This document shows positions 1 through 7,378 of a stretch of DNA of 64,000 nucleotides, one piece after another. Origin of the DNA: Paenibacillus amylolyticus (lineage in GTDB: Bacteria > Bacillota > Bacilli > Paenibacillales > Paenibacillaceae); NCBI RefSeq assembly GCF_001570725.1, contig NZ_BCNV01000001.1, positions 3,844,001 to 3,908,000 of the forward strand. The letters are read 5' to 3'. Under the pieces are notes generated by a model. That model was given only the letters and a program-made list of their open reading frames with translations, made no database searches and was not told where the DNA came from. The position numbers and the translations under genes are program-made. The first letter of the stretch is position 1. Each line of letters begins with the position of its first letter.

Positions 1-267
1 TGTAGACTGGCTCATTTGATTTGCCAAGATGCTCTTCTCCAGTCGAACTTCAAATAGCTTTCGATTTAGATCCTGTTCCATGGAATGAAGGTGATACGCA
101 GCCTGTTTCACCGTGTCCATGTGTAGCGCCCCTGCCCGCTTCGCGATGATGTCCATGGCGTCCAGGATGAGTTTGTTACATGTGACCAGTTGGTCGACGT
201 AATCGTCTTCGCGTTCAATGAGTTGTGCGTACTGCGGAGCGAGGTCTTCGCTGTTGGTACTTGTCAT
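1..267 (-). CDS. hypothetical protein, truncated by window edge
   Basis: An open frame of 89 codons runs without a stop from an ATG at 267 to the window edge, so the C-terminus lies outside. A good ribosome binding site (AAAGGAGTGG) precedes the ATG by a short spacer. The protein is charged and heptad-like (QLIEREDDYVDQL, HLHSMEQDLNRKLFEVRLEKS), predicted helical and probably coiled-coil, with no signal peptide or membrane segment. I do not recognise a family. The reading is supported by uninterrupted frame, start signals and amino-acid composition only. Confidence 0.55.
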   Translation of the reverse strand, partial: MTSTNSEDLAPQYAQLIEREDDYVDQLVTCNKLILDAMDIIAKRAGALHMDTVKQAAYHLHSMEQDLNRKLFEVRLEKSILANQMSQST

Positions 268-333
268 TTCACCACTCCTTTGTTAAGGAGAGGATAACAT
301 AACTATAGAAAAGATGTGGTACGCGTAAACGTA

Positions 334-495
334 TCATTGTATCTCACTCCAAATAAAGCGTATACCATTAAAATAATCATCTATTTGACTGAATTTATAG
401 TAATCTTTGAGCTTTGCAGATATAGAGGTGGATGGTGAATTATTTAATATTATTTTCTTTCTCAAGGGACTCTAACCATCCTATCCTTCATTTGA
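334..495 (-). pseudogene. degenerate 3' end of an unidentified gene
   Basis: On the minus strand a coding-like frame ends at a TGA at 334-336 with the C-terminal sequence KDYYKFSQIDDYFNGIRFIW. It stays open only to a TAG near 471. Immediately upstream a different frame gives a similarly protein-like stretch (WLESLEKENN), which suggests one gene broken by a frameshift. There is no start codon with a ribosome binding site. The parent family is not recognised. The rest of the 268-679 gap is AT-rich and shows nothing else I can support. Confidence 0.3.
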
Positions 496-715
496 GAATG
501 TAACAAACAACATCTGGATCATCATATTATATGCTTTAAGTCTTTCATACCTTAGTTAACCATTAAGTGATTCATGATTTACTATGATACGAGGATTTTA
601 AATGGAAACGTACTCTTGTTATTTTCATGTATTTTGATAAAGTAACATTCAGGGAAGGAGGATATTAAAATTAGGATCAATGTATCTCAGTAACACTAAA
701 TTAGGAGTGAACAAC

Positions 716-1837
716 TTGAATATCAAAAAATTAGTAAGCTTCGTAAGCTTAAGTATTTTATTTATTCTTTTTTGTAATCCAGTACAAGCAGCAGCAAAGC
801 CTTATGTCATTCCTGAAAATGCTTATGTAGGGTTCGACTACTCTATTTTTGTAGATGGAGAGCTGATCATATTGCGTGAGAAAAGTTATGCTATTGACAA
901 GATTAAAAATCCTGATTTTTATGTGCCACTTAAGTTATTAAGTAAGCTGAAAGGCTTCAAGATTAATTATAATACACCCATCACTGTTAGCTCGGATCAT
1001 GGTACCTTTAAGATCGACTCAACAAACTCTGTTCTCTACAATAATAGTACATATTTAAGTCTAGCAAATTTTCAGAAATTAACCGGATACGAAGCAAAGA
1101 GTGATTTTGATTCACTATCTCTTTTTCTCTGGAGTGGGCCCGAAGGAGAAAAAGAATCAAAACGTTTACTGCAACAACTAGACAAGGTCAGTTTTGATTT
1201 GAAATCCTTTATGGGGAAAAAGGTCTATATTTATGAAGGTGAAAAAATCGGCTGGGTAAAGGAACTATCTAACTATTCATCTAGCAGTACTATCGTGAAA
1301 GCTGTTATTCAATTAAATAACGGGACCATCTATGAAGAACTTATACTTAATGGTACTCCAGATTCCTTTATAGATTATTGGCATTACGAAACAATAGGTT
1401 ATAACTATACTGGTAAATATTATTGGGCAGACAAAAATTATTTACCATCTTCAAACCCTCTAGGACATTTAGAAAAAGTATACTTCACTTCAGTAAAATT
1501 AAAAGGAAAAAACCTGATTATTAAAGCTAAGCGTTCTAGTGGAGCCAATCAGACTTTTAAACTGTCTTTCTATGATGACTATACATCAACAATACAAAAT
1601 GGATTCTATACAGTTAATCCTAAAACTACTTACCCTAGTTGGTCATCTAACATCTGGAATAAGATAATACAACAGAAAATATCCATTGGAATGAACACAC
1701 AACAGGCTCGATTATCTTGGGGATCACCAGAAAGGATAAACTCTTATAACAGTAATAACTTAAGAATTGAACAATGGGTGTACGGAAGAACATACCTATA
1801 CTTCTACAATGGCAAATTAGAATCTTGGACTGATTGA
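716..1837 (+). CDS. secreted protein with stalk-like domain
   Basis: The start chosen is the TTG at 716, preceded by AGGAGTG at a normal distance. The upstream in-frame ATG at 680 lacks a well-spaced site and would precede the signal peptide with 12 unsuitable residues. The resulting 373-residue protein begins MNIKKLVSF followed by a hydrophobic core and an AQA-type cleavage region (PVQAAA), so it is probably exported. Residues about 35-130 (FVDGELI, FYVPLKLLSKLKGFKINY, YLSLANFQKLTGYEA) resemble the copper-amine-oxidase N-terminal 'stalk' fold seen in many Paenibacillus cell-surface proteins. The C-terminal 60 residues (IGMNTQQARLSWGSPERIN, EQWVYG, YLYFYNGKLESW) match the SmpA/OmlA-like 'GMT-WG-P' pattern. 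Function unknown. A rho-independent terminator follows at 1923. Confidence 0.75.
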   Translation: MNIKKLVSFVSLSILFILFCNPVQAAAKPYVIPENAYVGFDYSIFVDGELIILREKSYAIDKIKNPDFYVPLKLLSKLKGFKINYNTPITVSSDHGTFKIDSTNSVLYNNSTYLSLANFQKLTGYEAKSDFDSLSLFLWSGPEGEKESKRLLQQLDKVSFDLKSFMGKKVYIYEGEKIGWVKELSNYSSSSTIVKAVIQLNNGTIYEELILNGTPDSFIDYWHYETIGYNYTGKYYWADKNYLPSSNPLGHLEKVYFTSVKLKGKNLIIKAKRSSGANQTFKLSFYDDYTSTIQNGFYTVNPKTTYPSWSSNIWNKIIQQKISIGMNTQQARLSWGSPERINSYNSNNLRIEQWVYGRTYLYFYNGKLESWTD

Positions 1838-1922
1838 TTAATTTAAAAATCTCTATGGTTATTTCTAATATCTTTGGTACATGATGCCCCGCTATCAATT
1901 GCATAATATATAATTATCTGTC

Positions 1923-1950
1923 GCCCGCTCAAACCTTGAAGCGGGCTTTC
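1923..1950 (+). terminator. rho-independent terminator
   Basis: GCCCGC (1923-1928) pairs with GCGGGC (1941-1946) across a 12-base loop, followed by a short T-rich tail. It lies 85 bases downstream of the secreted stalk protein gene. Confidence 0.7.
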
Positions 1951-2068
1951 ATTTACACTAATCCGAGAAGGATTAATTTATAATCTTTAGCTCTTAATAT
2001 TGACAAATCCCCAAAACAAGTCCATCCTAATAACGAATCATCCATTCACTATTAAGGAGTCGTTCCCG

Positions 2069-2680
2069 ATGGTGCAAGCCAAGAAAGACGAAGTCAGGAA
2101 AGAGATTGAATACGCGGCGCTCAAGGTCTTTTTTGAAAAAGGCTATGTGGATGCCAAGATGAGCGATATCGCGGATGAGATCAATATTTCCGTGGGCAAT
2201 ATCTATACTTATTTTAAGAACAAGAAAGAACTATTCTACGCTGTCGTGCCGCCGGATCTGGTGGATTATCTGAAAAATGTGCTGGTGGAGACGATTCACT
2301 TTGATAACCAGACCCTGTTCGAGGAAACGGATAGCGAGCGAAAGTCGGCGCTGGTACAGGAACAGGTAGATGTCCTACGTAAATACCGGAATCAGATTGT
2401 CATCATCTTCGAAAAGAATAAAGGCACTATCTACACCAACGCCAAGAACGAGCTTGTTGAGTTGATGATCGAAACGAAGAAGGCCTATCTCAAGAACCAA
2501 TATAAACGGTATGAGATTGGTACCGAGGAGAATTTGATCTTGCTGAACATCCTCGCACACAACGTGATCGACATGAACCTGGATCTGTTGAAGCGGGATA
2601 TGAGTGAGGACAGCCGGAAGCAAATATTCGAAGCATTGTATGTTTACAGACTGTACGGTATGAAGAGTCTCAACGAATAA
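2069..2680 (+). CDS. TetR/AcrR family transcriptional regulator
   Basis: The start is ATG 2069, which has AAGGAG nine bases upstream; the frame is open further upstream but without a start signal. The 203-residue protein has a classical TetR N-terminal helix-turn-helix at about residues 10-55 (AALKVFFEKGYVDAKMSDIADE, then SVGNIYTYFKNKKELFYAV). The remaining about 140 residues form a helical ligand-binding/dimerisation domain with no recognisable specificity. It is transcribed toward an amidohydrolase gene at 3104. A perfect palindrome at 2793-2817 lies between them and is the obvious operator candidate. Regulation of the amidohydrolase gene by this protein is inferred from position. Confidence 0.9.
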   Translation: MVQAKKDEVRKEIEYAALKVFFEKGYVDAKMSDIADEINISVGNIYTYFKNKKELFYAVVPPDLVDYLKNVLVETIHFDNQTLFEETDSERKSALVQEQVDVLRKYRNQIVIIFEKNKGTIYTNAKNELVELMIETKKAYLKNQYKRYEIGTEENLILLNILAHNVIDMNLDLLKRDMSEDSRKQIFEALYVYRLYGMKSLNE

Positions 2681-2785
2681 CGCTCCATCTCATCATTTAT
2701 GCCGGATAGCCAAAGCGTGCAGATCAGATCAACTTCACTTGGTTTGCACGCAAAAAAAACGCTAACATTAAATCACTCTATTTTT

Positions 2786-2817
2786 TTGACACAAAAATGA
2801 ATTTATAATTCATTTTT
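2786..2817 (+). promoter_or_regulatory. palindromic operator candidate next to TTGACA
   Basis: A perfect inverted repeat has arms AAAAATGAATT (2793-2803) and its exact complement (2807-2817) around a TAT spacer. It begins one base after a consensus -35 hexamer TTGACA (2786-2791). A TATAAT (2804-2809) lies in its centre but only 12 bases from the TTGACA, so which hexamers are used is unclear. The size, symmetry and position just downstream of a TetR gene fit a TetR operator. Confidence 0.55.
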
Positions 2818-2846
2818 AAGACGAATATTTACCATTTACCAAACTA

Positions 2847-3073
2847 TTTAAGTTGAACCAACATTTATACAATAACGGAGAGGACAGAAATAACCAGAGG
2901 AAGCGAAGCGTTCGCCTGAGAGCTTTCTGAAAGAAAGCTACATCGGAAGCATAAGCTATCACCGGATTTCCCCCTAATAAGAGGGTATCAAAAAAATCTG
3001 GGGATAACAGCGATCCGAAGGTTGTTCTGTCATCGGAGTGGCAAGTGTACATACCCTCTTTCAACTTATATAA
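2847..3073 (-). repeat. dispersed hairpin repeat, copy A
   Basis: Copy A of the repeat family described in the summary, in reverse orientation to copies B and C. The ends are TTTAAGTTGAA (2847 onward) and TTCAACTTATA (ending 3070), imperfect terminal inverted repeats. Conserved internal blocks include the AGCTTTCT/AGAAAGCT hairpin (about 2921-2939), the GCGAAGCGTTCGC block (about 2902-2914) and the GGACAGAAATAACC / GGTTGTTCTGTC pair (2882 and 3020) that closes the core. It fills the leader between the palindrome at 2793 and the ribosome binding site of the amidohydrolase gene, starting only 30 bases before the ATG. Confidence 0.8.
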
Positions 3074-3103
3074 TCCCACCCACATTCTAAGGAGGAACAC
3101 AAC

Positions 3104-4426
3104 ATGAACACCGCTTACGCATTAAAAAACGTCCATCTGATCCACGGCGACTCAAGCCGCAATCTGCAAAATAACATGACCATTCTCATCAATGAGCAAG
3201 GTCTCATTCAGGATATCGGCCGAGATCACGAGTTGCATATACCAAGTCACTACACAACCATCGACCTCTCAGGAAAATACATTATGCCCGGACTGATCAA
3301 CGCCCACGTGCATCTCTTTGCAGATGGGAAACCGTTCAGTCTCTCGGTCAGTGAAGGTTTGTTGCAGTTTGCCTATGATCGAATCCTGAATACCAAATTC
3401 GGCAGAAATGTTTTGAAAAAACGTATGAAACGCAACGCACTAACCGCACTCCATGCGGGTGTAACGACGATGCGCAGCGTGGGGGAATTCTTTTACACGG
3501 ACGTCCAGCTACGGGATGAGATTAATAATGGTGACTTTGTCGGTCCCAATTTGCTAGTATCCGGATTTTTCCTAAGTGTAACGGGCGGACATGGTGCTCC
3601 ATTCCTGGCTCTTGTGGGCGACTCTCCGTGGGAAGCCAGAAAGAATGTGCGCATCAATGTGAAACACGGCGTGGATCTGATCAAAATCTGCGTAACGGGC
3701 GGCGTGACGGATGCGAAGATGGTCGGTGAAGCTGGACGTTTACAGATGACGGTGGACGAAGTTGCAGCGATCTGCGATGAAGCGCATAAGATTGGCCTGC
3801 GGGTGGCAGCGCATGTGGAAAGCACGGAAGGTCTACGCGTTGCGTTACAGGGTGGCGTCGATACGATCGAACACGGTTCGGAGATGGATGACGAAATCAT
3901 TTGTTTGTACAAAAATAATCCCAATGCCCTGAATGGCTACACTGCACTCATCCCCACCATGCAAGCCGCCTATCCATCCGCCTCACTGGATACCAGCGTA
4001 ACGAAGGTAAGTGCAACGGTAAAAGAGAATTCCAGACTCGTCTACGATTCCATGCTCAAAGGCGTGAAACAAGCGATCGAAAACGACATCACCCTCGGGA
4101 TCGGCACCGATGCCGCCATGCCTTATGTGACTCACTATGATATGTGGAGAGAGATGGACCACTACATGAGACAGGCCAACCTGAACAACAAACAGGTCAT
4201 CGACATGGTGACCCGAACCAATGCGAAGATCCTGGGCGTTGATGATGTAACAGGGACGGTGGATATCGGCAAACATGCCGATCTGATTATTATGGAGCGA
4301 AATGCGCTGGAATATATCGAAGCTTTGTCAGACGTCTCTATGGTCATGGTCAAAGGAAATCTGATTCAAACACCATCTGTCACAAGAATCAAAGAAGTCG
4401 ACGATGTCCTAAACTCAGTTTGGTGA
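3104..4426 (+). CDS. metal-dependent amidohydrolase
   Basis: A 440-residue cytoplasmic enzyme of the amidohydrolase superfamily (imidazolonepropionase/prolidase-like group), with AAGGAGG correctly placed before ATG 3104. Family landmarks appear in order: the N-terminal beta segment, the HxH metal motif (NAHVHLF, His68 and His70), the lysine strand (DLIKICVTGG, ligand for bridging metals), AAHVES and TIEHG histidines, and the GIGTDA aspartate. The C-terminal ADLIIM strand closes the small beta-sandwich. This set indicates an intact binuclear metal site; the substrate cannot be told from sequence. The gene follows a TetR regulator, a palindromic operator candidate and a repeat element inserted into its leader. 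It is probably inducible through that regulator, by inference. Confidence 0.88.
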   Translation: MNTAYALKNVHLIHGDSSRNLQNNMTILINEQGLIQDIGRDHELHIPSHYTTIDLSGKYIMPGLINAHVHLFADGKPFSLSVSEGLLQFAYDRILNTKFGRNVLKKRMKRNALTALHAGVTTMRSVGEFFYTDVQLRDEINNGDFVGPNLLVSGFFLSVTGGHGAPFLALVGDSPWEARKNVRINVKHGVDLIKICVTGGVTDAKMVGEAGRLQMTVDEVAAICDEAHKIGLRVAAHVESTEGLRVALQGGVDTIEHGSEMDDEIICLYKNNPNALNGYTALIPTMQAAYPSASLDTSVTKVSATVKENSRLVYDSMLKGVKQAIENDITLGIGTDAAMPYVTHYDMWREMDHYMRQANLNNKQVIDMVTRTNAKILGVDDVTGTVDIGKHADLIIMERNALEYIEALSDVSMVMVKGNLIQTPSVTRIKEVDDVLNSVW

Positions 4427-4452
4427 ATTCAGATATGTAAACATAGAATTCA

Positions 4453-4710
4453 TCAATAATACGTAATACTTGCTTCAATTAAATACGCTTTATCTTTAAG
4501 GTTCAATAATTCAGGCATTAGCCATTGAGGAGGCGGAATGTCTTCAACAGGTTCTCCATCCAAAAATAATTCAAGCGCTTCTTTCGCCATCAATAATGCT
4601 TCATCAACTGAATCGCCACAGGTGATACATCCAGGCAAATCAGGAAATGTAACATTAATTCCATCTTCAGCAAAATTAAAAATTGCGTAGTATTGGTAAG
4701 TTCGAATCAT
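4453..4710 (-). CDS. HicB-like antitoxin family protein, no HicA visible
   Basis: An 85-residue protein. ATG 4710 is preferred over GTG 4719 because AGGAGA lies nine bases before the ATG but abuts the GTG. The N-terminal half shows the HicB ribonuclease-H-like fold signature (YYAIFNFAEDGINVTFPDLPGC, then GDSVDEALLMAKEALELFL). HicB proteins normally neutralise HicA mRNA interferases by binding them. No HicA-like ORF (about 60 residues with a conserved histidine) is present on either side, and there is no recognisable C-terminal DNA-binding domain. It therefore looks like a solitary HicB-like protein. It lies convergent to the amidohydrolase gene. Confidence 0.75.
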   Translation of the reverse strand: MIRTYQYYAIFNFAEDGINVTFPDLPGCITCGDSVDEALLMAKEALELFLDGEPVEDIPPPQWLMPELLNLKDKAYLIEASITYY

Positions 4711-4753
4711 ATGGGACACTCTCCTGTTATCTTTACTTTTAGCAAAAACAGCA

Positions 4754-4784
4754 AAAGCCCTTCGGATTGTATCTGAAAGGCTTT
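4754..4784 (-). terminator. rho-independent terminator
   Basis: AAAGCC...GGCTTT arms with an inner TCGGAT/ATCTGA pairing form a hairpin between the YdeI-like gene and the HicB-like gene. On the minus strand it runs into a T-rich tail (TTTTGCTGTTTTTGC), fitting termination of the YdeI-like transcript. Confidence 0.6.
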
Positions 4785-4830
4785 CAACTCGTTTTAACTC
4801 TTAATTTCCCCAAAATATATTGTTATAAGA

Positions 4831-5424
4831 TTAATCATTCAATCCTTTGCCCTCCAGGATCGGCTGCATGTACTTCTCGATTCGTGACACTTTTGTCTTG
4901 GATTGCTTCGGTTGTGAGAAATAATAGAGATATGCCCGCTGCCGTCCAGGTGTCAGTGCTTCAAATGCATCTCGGAAAGCAGGGTTCTCATCGAACTGCT
5001 GCTGAAGTTCCTCAGGAACGCTATATTCGGCAGTTTTTTTCATTTCCACTTGCAATCCTGCCTGTTCCACTTCAATCGCTTGCTGGATATAGGCTTTGAT
5101 CATAGCTTCCTGCTCTACAATCTGCTCCAGACTGGTGAAACGAAGTTGGCGTTCTGCCTGTACATTCTCCGTTTGCTGGACCAAAATGCCGTGTGTATCC
5201 TTCAGCAGAGCGCCTTTGAAGAACAGGATCGCCACGTATTCTTTGAATCCATGGATTAAAACGATGTTTTTTCCATCGAGCATGTAACAAGGATGCATCC
5301 ATTTCATATCCTCTGTCAGTTCAAAATCTCGAATGATCTCTCTCAGCTTTGTGGACTCGTCTTTCCACGTTTTGAGTTTCTTCAAATAACCGTCAACTTT
5401 GCGATTCCCACTTGTATCCGTCAT
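4831..5424 (-). CDS. ydeI: YdeI/DUF1801 family protein
   Basis: The 197-residue length and composition match the Bacillus YdeI family. An N-terminal DUF1801 (iron-chaperone-like fold) domain at about residues 15-115 carries WMHPCYMLDGKNIVLIHGFK and YVAILFFKGALLKD. A C-terminal OmpD-associated/YdeI tail contains FEALTPGRQRAYLYYFSQPK and KVSRIEKY. The family is conserved in many soil bacteria but has no settled biochemical role. No signal peptide or membrane segment is present, so it is cytoplasmic. It forms a single-gene transcript ending at the hairpin at 4754-4784. Confidence 0.85.
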   Translation of the reverse strand: MTDTSGNRKVDGYLKKLKTWKDESTKLREIIRDFELTEDMKWMHPCYMLDGKNIVLIHGFKEYVAILFFKGALLKDTHGILVQQTENVQAERQLRFTSLEQIVEQEAMIKAYIQQAIEVEQAGLQVEMKKTAEYSVPEELQQQFDENPAFRDAFEALTPGRQRAYLYYFSQPKQSKTKVSRIEKYMQPILEGKGLND

Positions 5425-5607
5425 GGAGAAATACCTCTCTTTATCTCATGTTCTTATAGGTTCAATTGTACTGGTTTTCAGTGGATTGTACAGCGTTGCT
5501 TACAGAGCTTTTATTGACTTTTCCACTGCGATTTAAACCTCAACGAAACAAGACCAGCGTCTTCGTAAATGTAATATCAACGGTGGAGGATATGATTATC
5601 CATAAAG

Positions 5608-5640
5608 CAAAAAGGTCCATAGACAATCTATGGCCTTTTG
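5608..5640 (-). terminator. rho-independent terminator
   Basis: CAAAAGGTCCATAGA and its near-complement TCTATGGCCTTTTG form a strong hairpin seven bases downstream of the EVE-domain gene (minus strand). The arms supply T-tracts for termination in either direction. Confidence 0.75.
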
Positions 5641-5646
5641 GTTTGG

Positions 5647-6150
5647 TTAACATTTCAGGCTTAAGCTAATATCCAGTAGTGACTGTGCCTCATTTTCCAA
5701 CATGGAGGAAGCTAACATCATGAAGTCTTCAGCCCCAATTTCAAAGTGACCTTTACGAAATGGAAACCCCCAATTGCGATTCCCGCGTGTAAAAGTGAGA
5801 TGGTCTAACAACGTTGCGATCTTTACTTCTCGACATGGAAGATAACGGATATCTCGGCGAAAGGGTACAAAAGATTCCGACATCTGATATTGGTAGACCC
5901 TGTCGTCGATAATCTGACCAATAGCGGTAAACGCCTGAAGTGGCTTGCCAGTTGATATGTCTGTGCGTGGAGAATAGTATATCATCCAATCACCCGCGGA
6001 CATCTGTCGCAACAGTGCTGCCTTACCATGGCACAACTGCGCAAACCCTCCCTCTACGGCTACATTCACATGAGAAGCAGATACAACGCCAATCCAATAT
6101 CTGCTGTCTGTCGTTTCCAATGATTTCAATACTTCAGTTGTACTTCTCAT
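5647..6150 (-). CDS. EVE domain-containing protein
   Basis: A 167-residue protein; the start at 6150 (MRSTTEVL) has GGAGTGGG upstream, and the extra upstream frame to 6201 contains the palindrome of the preceding regulator rather than protein-like sequence. It reads as an EVE/UPF0310 protein of the PUA-like fold: YWIGVVSASHVNVAVEGGFAQLCHGK, then LLRQMSAGDWMIYYSPR, AFTAIGQIIDDRVYQY, and FRRDIRYL. EVE domains in general bind modified bases in nucleic acids. It lies directly downstream of a WYL-domain regulator with a large palindrome between them, so co-regulation is plausible. Confidence 0.85.
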   Translation of the reverse strand: MRSTTEVLKSLETTDSRYWIGVVSASHVNVAVEGGFAQLCHGKAALLRQMSAGDWMIYYSPRTDISTGKPLQAFTAIGQIIDDRVYQYQMSESFVPFRRDIRYLPCREVKIATLLDHLTFTRGNRNWGFPFRKGHFEIGAEDFMMLASSMLENEAQSLLDISLSLKC

Positions 6151-6194
6151 CCTGCAACCCACTCCTCTTGATCTGTGATATATCAAAGTATAAA

Positions 6195-6230
6195 AAAACA
6201 CTACTGACAGGTGTATGTCAGTAGTGTTTT
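6195..6230 (-). promoter_or_regulatory. 15-bp perfect inverted repeat: terminator and/or operator
   Basis: AAAACACTACTGACA (6195-6209) and its exact complement (6216-6230) flank a six-base loop. The repeat contains the stop codon of the WYL regulator and lies 45 bases before the EVE gene start. On the minus strand it is followed by a T-run, so it can be a terminator. Its TGACA-N6-TGTCA core also resembles the TGACA-N5-TGTCA site beside the second WYL regulator at 57122, so an operator role is possible. Confidence 0.6.
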
Positions 6231-7165
6231 AAGATGTTTTTGGCTACTTCCTGCATCCGGAAGCGTAAAGACTCCGGCTCCAAGACCTCGATATCTCCAC
6301 CCCAGCCAAGCAAATAATGCAATATTTCCTCCGGGTAGCGGACACGAAAATGAAAAATCACACCTTCCTCTTGCTCCTTGAATGCATCCATATAAAAATG
6401 AAGGGCTTCCATAACTTTGTCAGCAATTTCGGGTTTTGCCCTGATTAATATGTGTTCGTTACGGTCATCAGGAGGTCGATAACTGTTTAGATCAAAATCT
6501 GGTGGCAAAAGGAACTGATCCTCCAGCACGGAAAGTTCAGTCATGCGTGACAAACGAAAATGACGAATGTCTTGTCGCATATCACAACGTGCAATTAACA
6601 CCCAATTCTCCTGAACCAGTGAGAGTCCATAGGGTGAAACCTCACGCATGTTATATCGATTGCCATCCGTTCCTGGCATTTTTTTCAGGTACATAAAGCT
6701 AATTTTACGTTGCTCCAGAATGGCATTACGTATCTGGTTAAGGTATGTTTTCACCCTCGCTCGGGTTAAAGGTTCAACCGTATGAAGCAGTCGCATCGTT
6801 TCCCGAACACGTGTGGATTCGTCACGAACGGATTCTGGCAAAATCGCTTCAATTTTGCGTTGAGCCGACTTAGCCTCCATCGCGTATGCTGTATCCAATC
6901 TCTGTTCGATAAAATCAGCTCCCATGAGCAGGGATACCGCTTCTTCTGCGGTGAAGCTTACCGGGGGCAGAAAATATCCTTCCATGAGGGAATACCCATG
7001 ACCCGGAGCTCCCATAATTGGAACGCCAGCCTCGCTTAATGCCTGAATATCTCGATATATCGTACGTACACTTGTCTCCAATTGAGCAGCTAAATCTTCT
7101 GCTCTCAGCATCTTTCTTCGCTGCAATTCAAGCGTAATCGCAAGCTGCCGCTCCGTTTTGTTCAT
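6218..7165 (-). CDS. HTH and WYL domain transcriptional regulator (YafY/YobV type)
   Basis: A 315-residue regulator with an N-terminal DeoR-type helix-turn-helix (residues about 1-60: LAITLELQRRKMLRAEDLAAQL, TSVRTIYRDIQALSEAGVPI) followed by GAPGHGYSLMEGYFLPPVSF. The WYL domain spans about residues 140-225 (ISFMYLKK, NMREVSPYGLSLVQENWVLIARC, RHFRLSRM). The WCX-type C-terminal extension ends in a GWGGDIEVLEPESLR motif. WYL domains sense ligands or nucleic acids. The neighbouring EVE gene on the same strand is the natural target. The stop codon falls inside the inverted repeat at 6195-6230. Confidence 0.9.
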   Translation of the reverse strand: MNKTERQLAITLELQRRKMLRAEDLAAQLETSVRTIYRDIQALSEAGVPIMGAPGHGYSLMEGYFLPPVSFTAEEAVSLLMGADFIEQRLDTAYAMEAKSAQRKIEAILPESVRDESTRVRETMRLLHTVEPLTRARVKTYLNQIRNAILEQRKISFMYLKKMPGTDGNRYNMREVSPYGLSLVQENWVLIARCDMRQDIRHFRLSRMTELSVLEDQFLLPPDFDLNSYRPPDDRNEHILIRAKPEIADKVMEALHFYMDAFKEQEEGVIFHFRVRYPEEILHYLLGWGGDIEVLEPESLRFRMQEVAKNILKHY

Positions 7166-7293
7166 TTTCTAGCCCCCACCGTTTCATCATCCAAACCTAA
7201 CTCATTCTATCACAGTAACTTGCCCTTTCGTTTCGTGAATTACAGCTATGGCACGTCTTACATGCCACCCGAAGATGAGATAGTCTCAATCTC

Positions 7294-7330
7294 AAAAAAA
7301 ACTGATACCCCAAAAGGATATCAGTTTTTT
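7294..7330 (-). terminator. rho-independent terminator
   Basis: AAAAACTGATA and TATCAGTTTTT arms around a short loop lie about 50 bases downstream of the SLH-protein stop, with T-tracts on both strands. It fits termination of the long SLH-protein transcript. Confidence 0.75.
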
Positions 7331-7378
7331 ATCTACATTATATCTGCTGTAAATACGGTTAATTCTCTTTGTTACTTC

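Noticed and set aside
2715..2751. GCGTGCA/TGCACGC inverted repeat after the TetR gene
   Set aside because: Followed by A rather than T on the plus strand, so not a convincing terminator for the TetR gene.
2816..3100. 94-codon minus-strand frame upstream of the amidohydrolase gene
   Set aside because: It lies entirely within repeat copy A and reflects the repeat sequence, not a gene.
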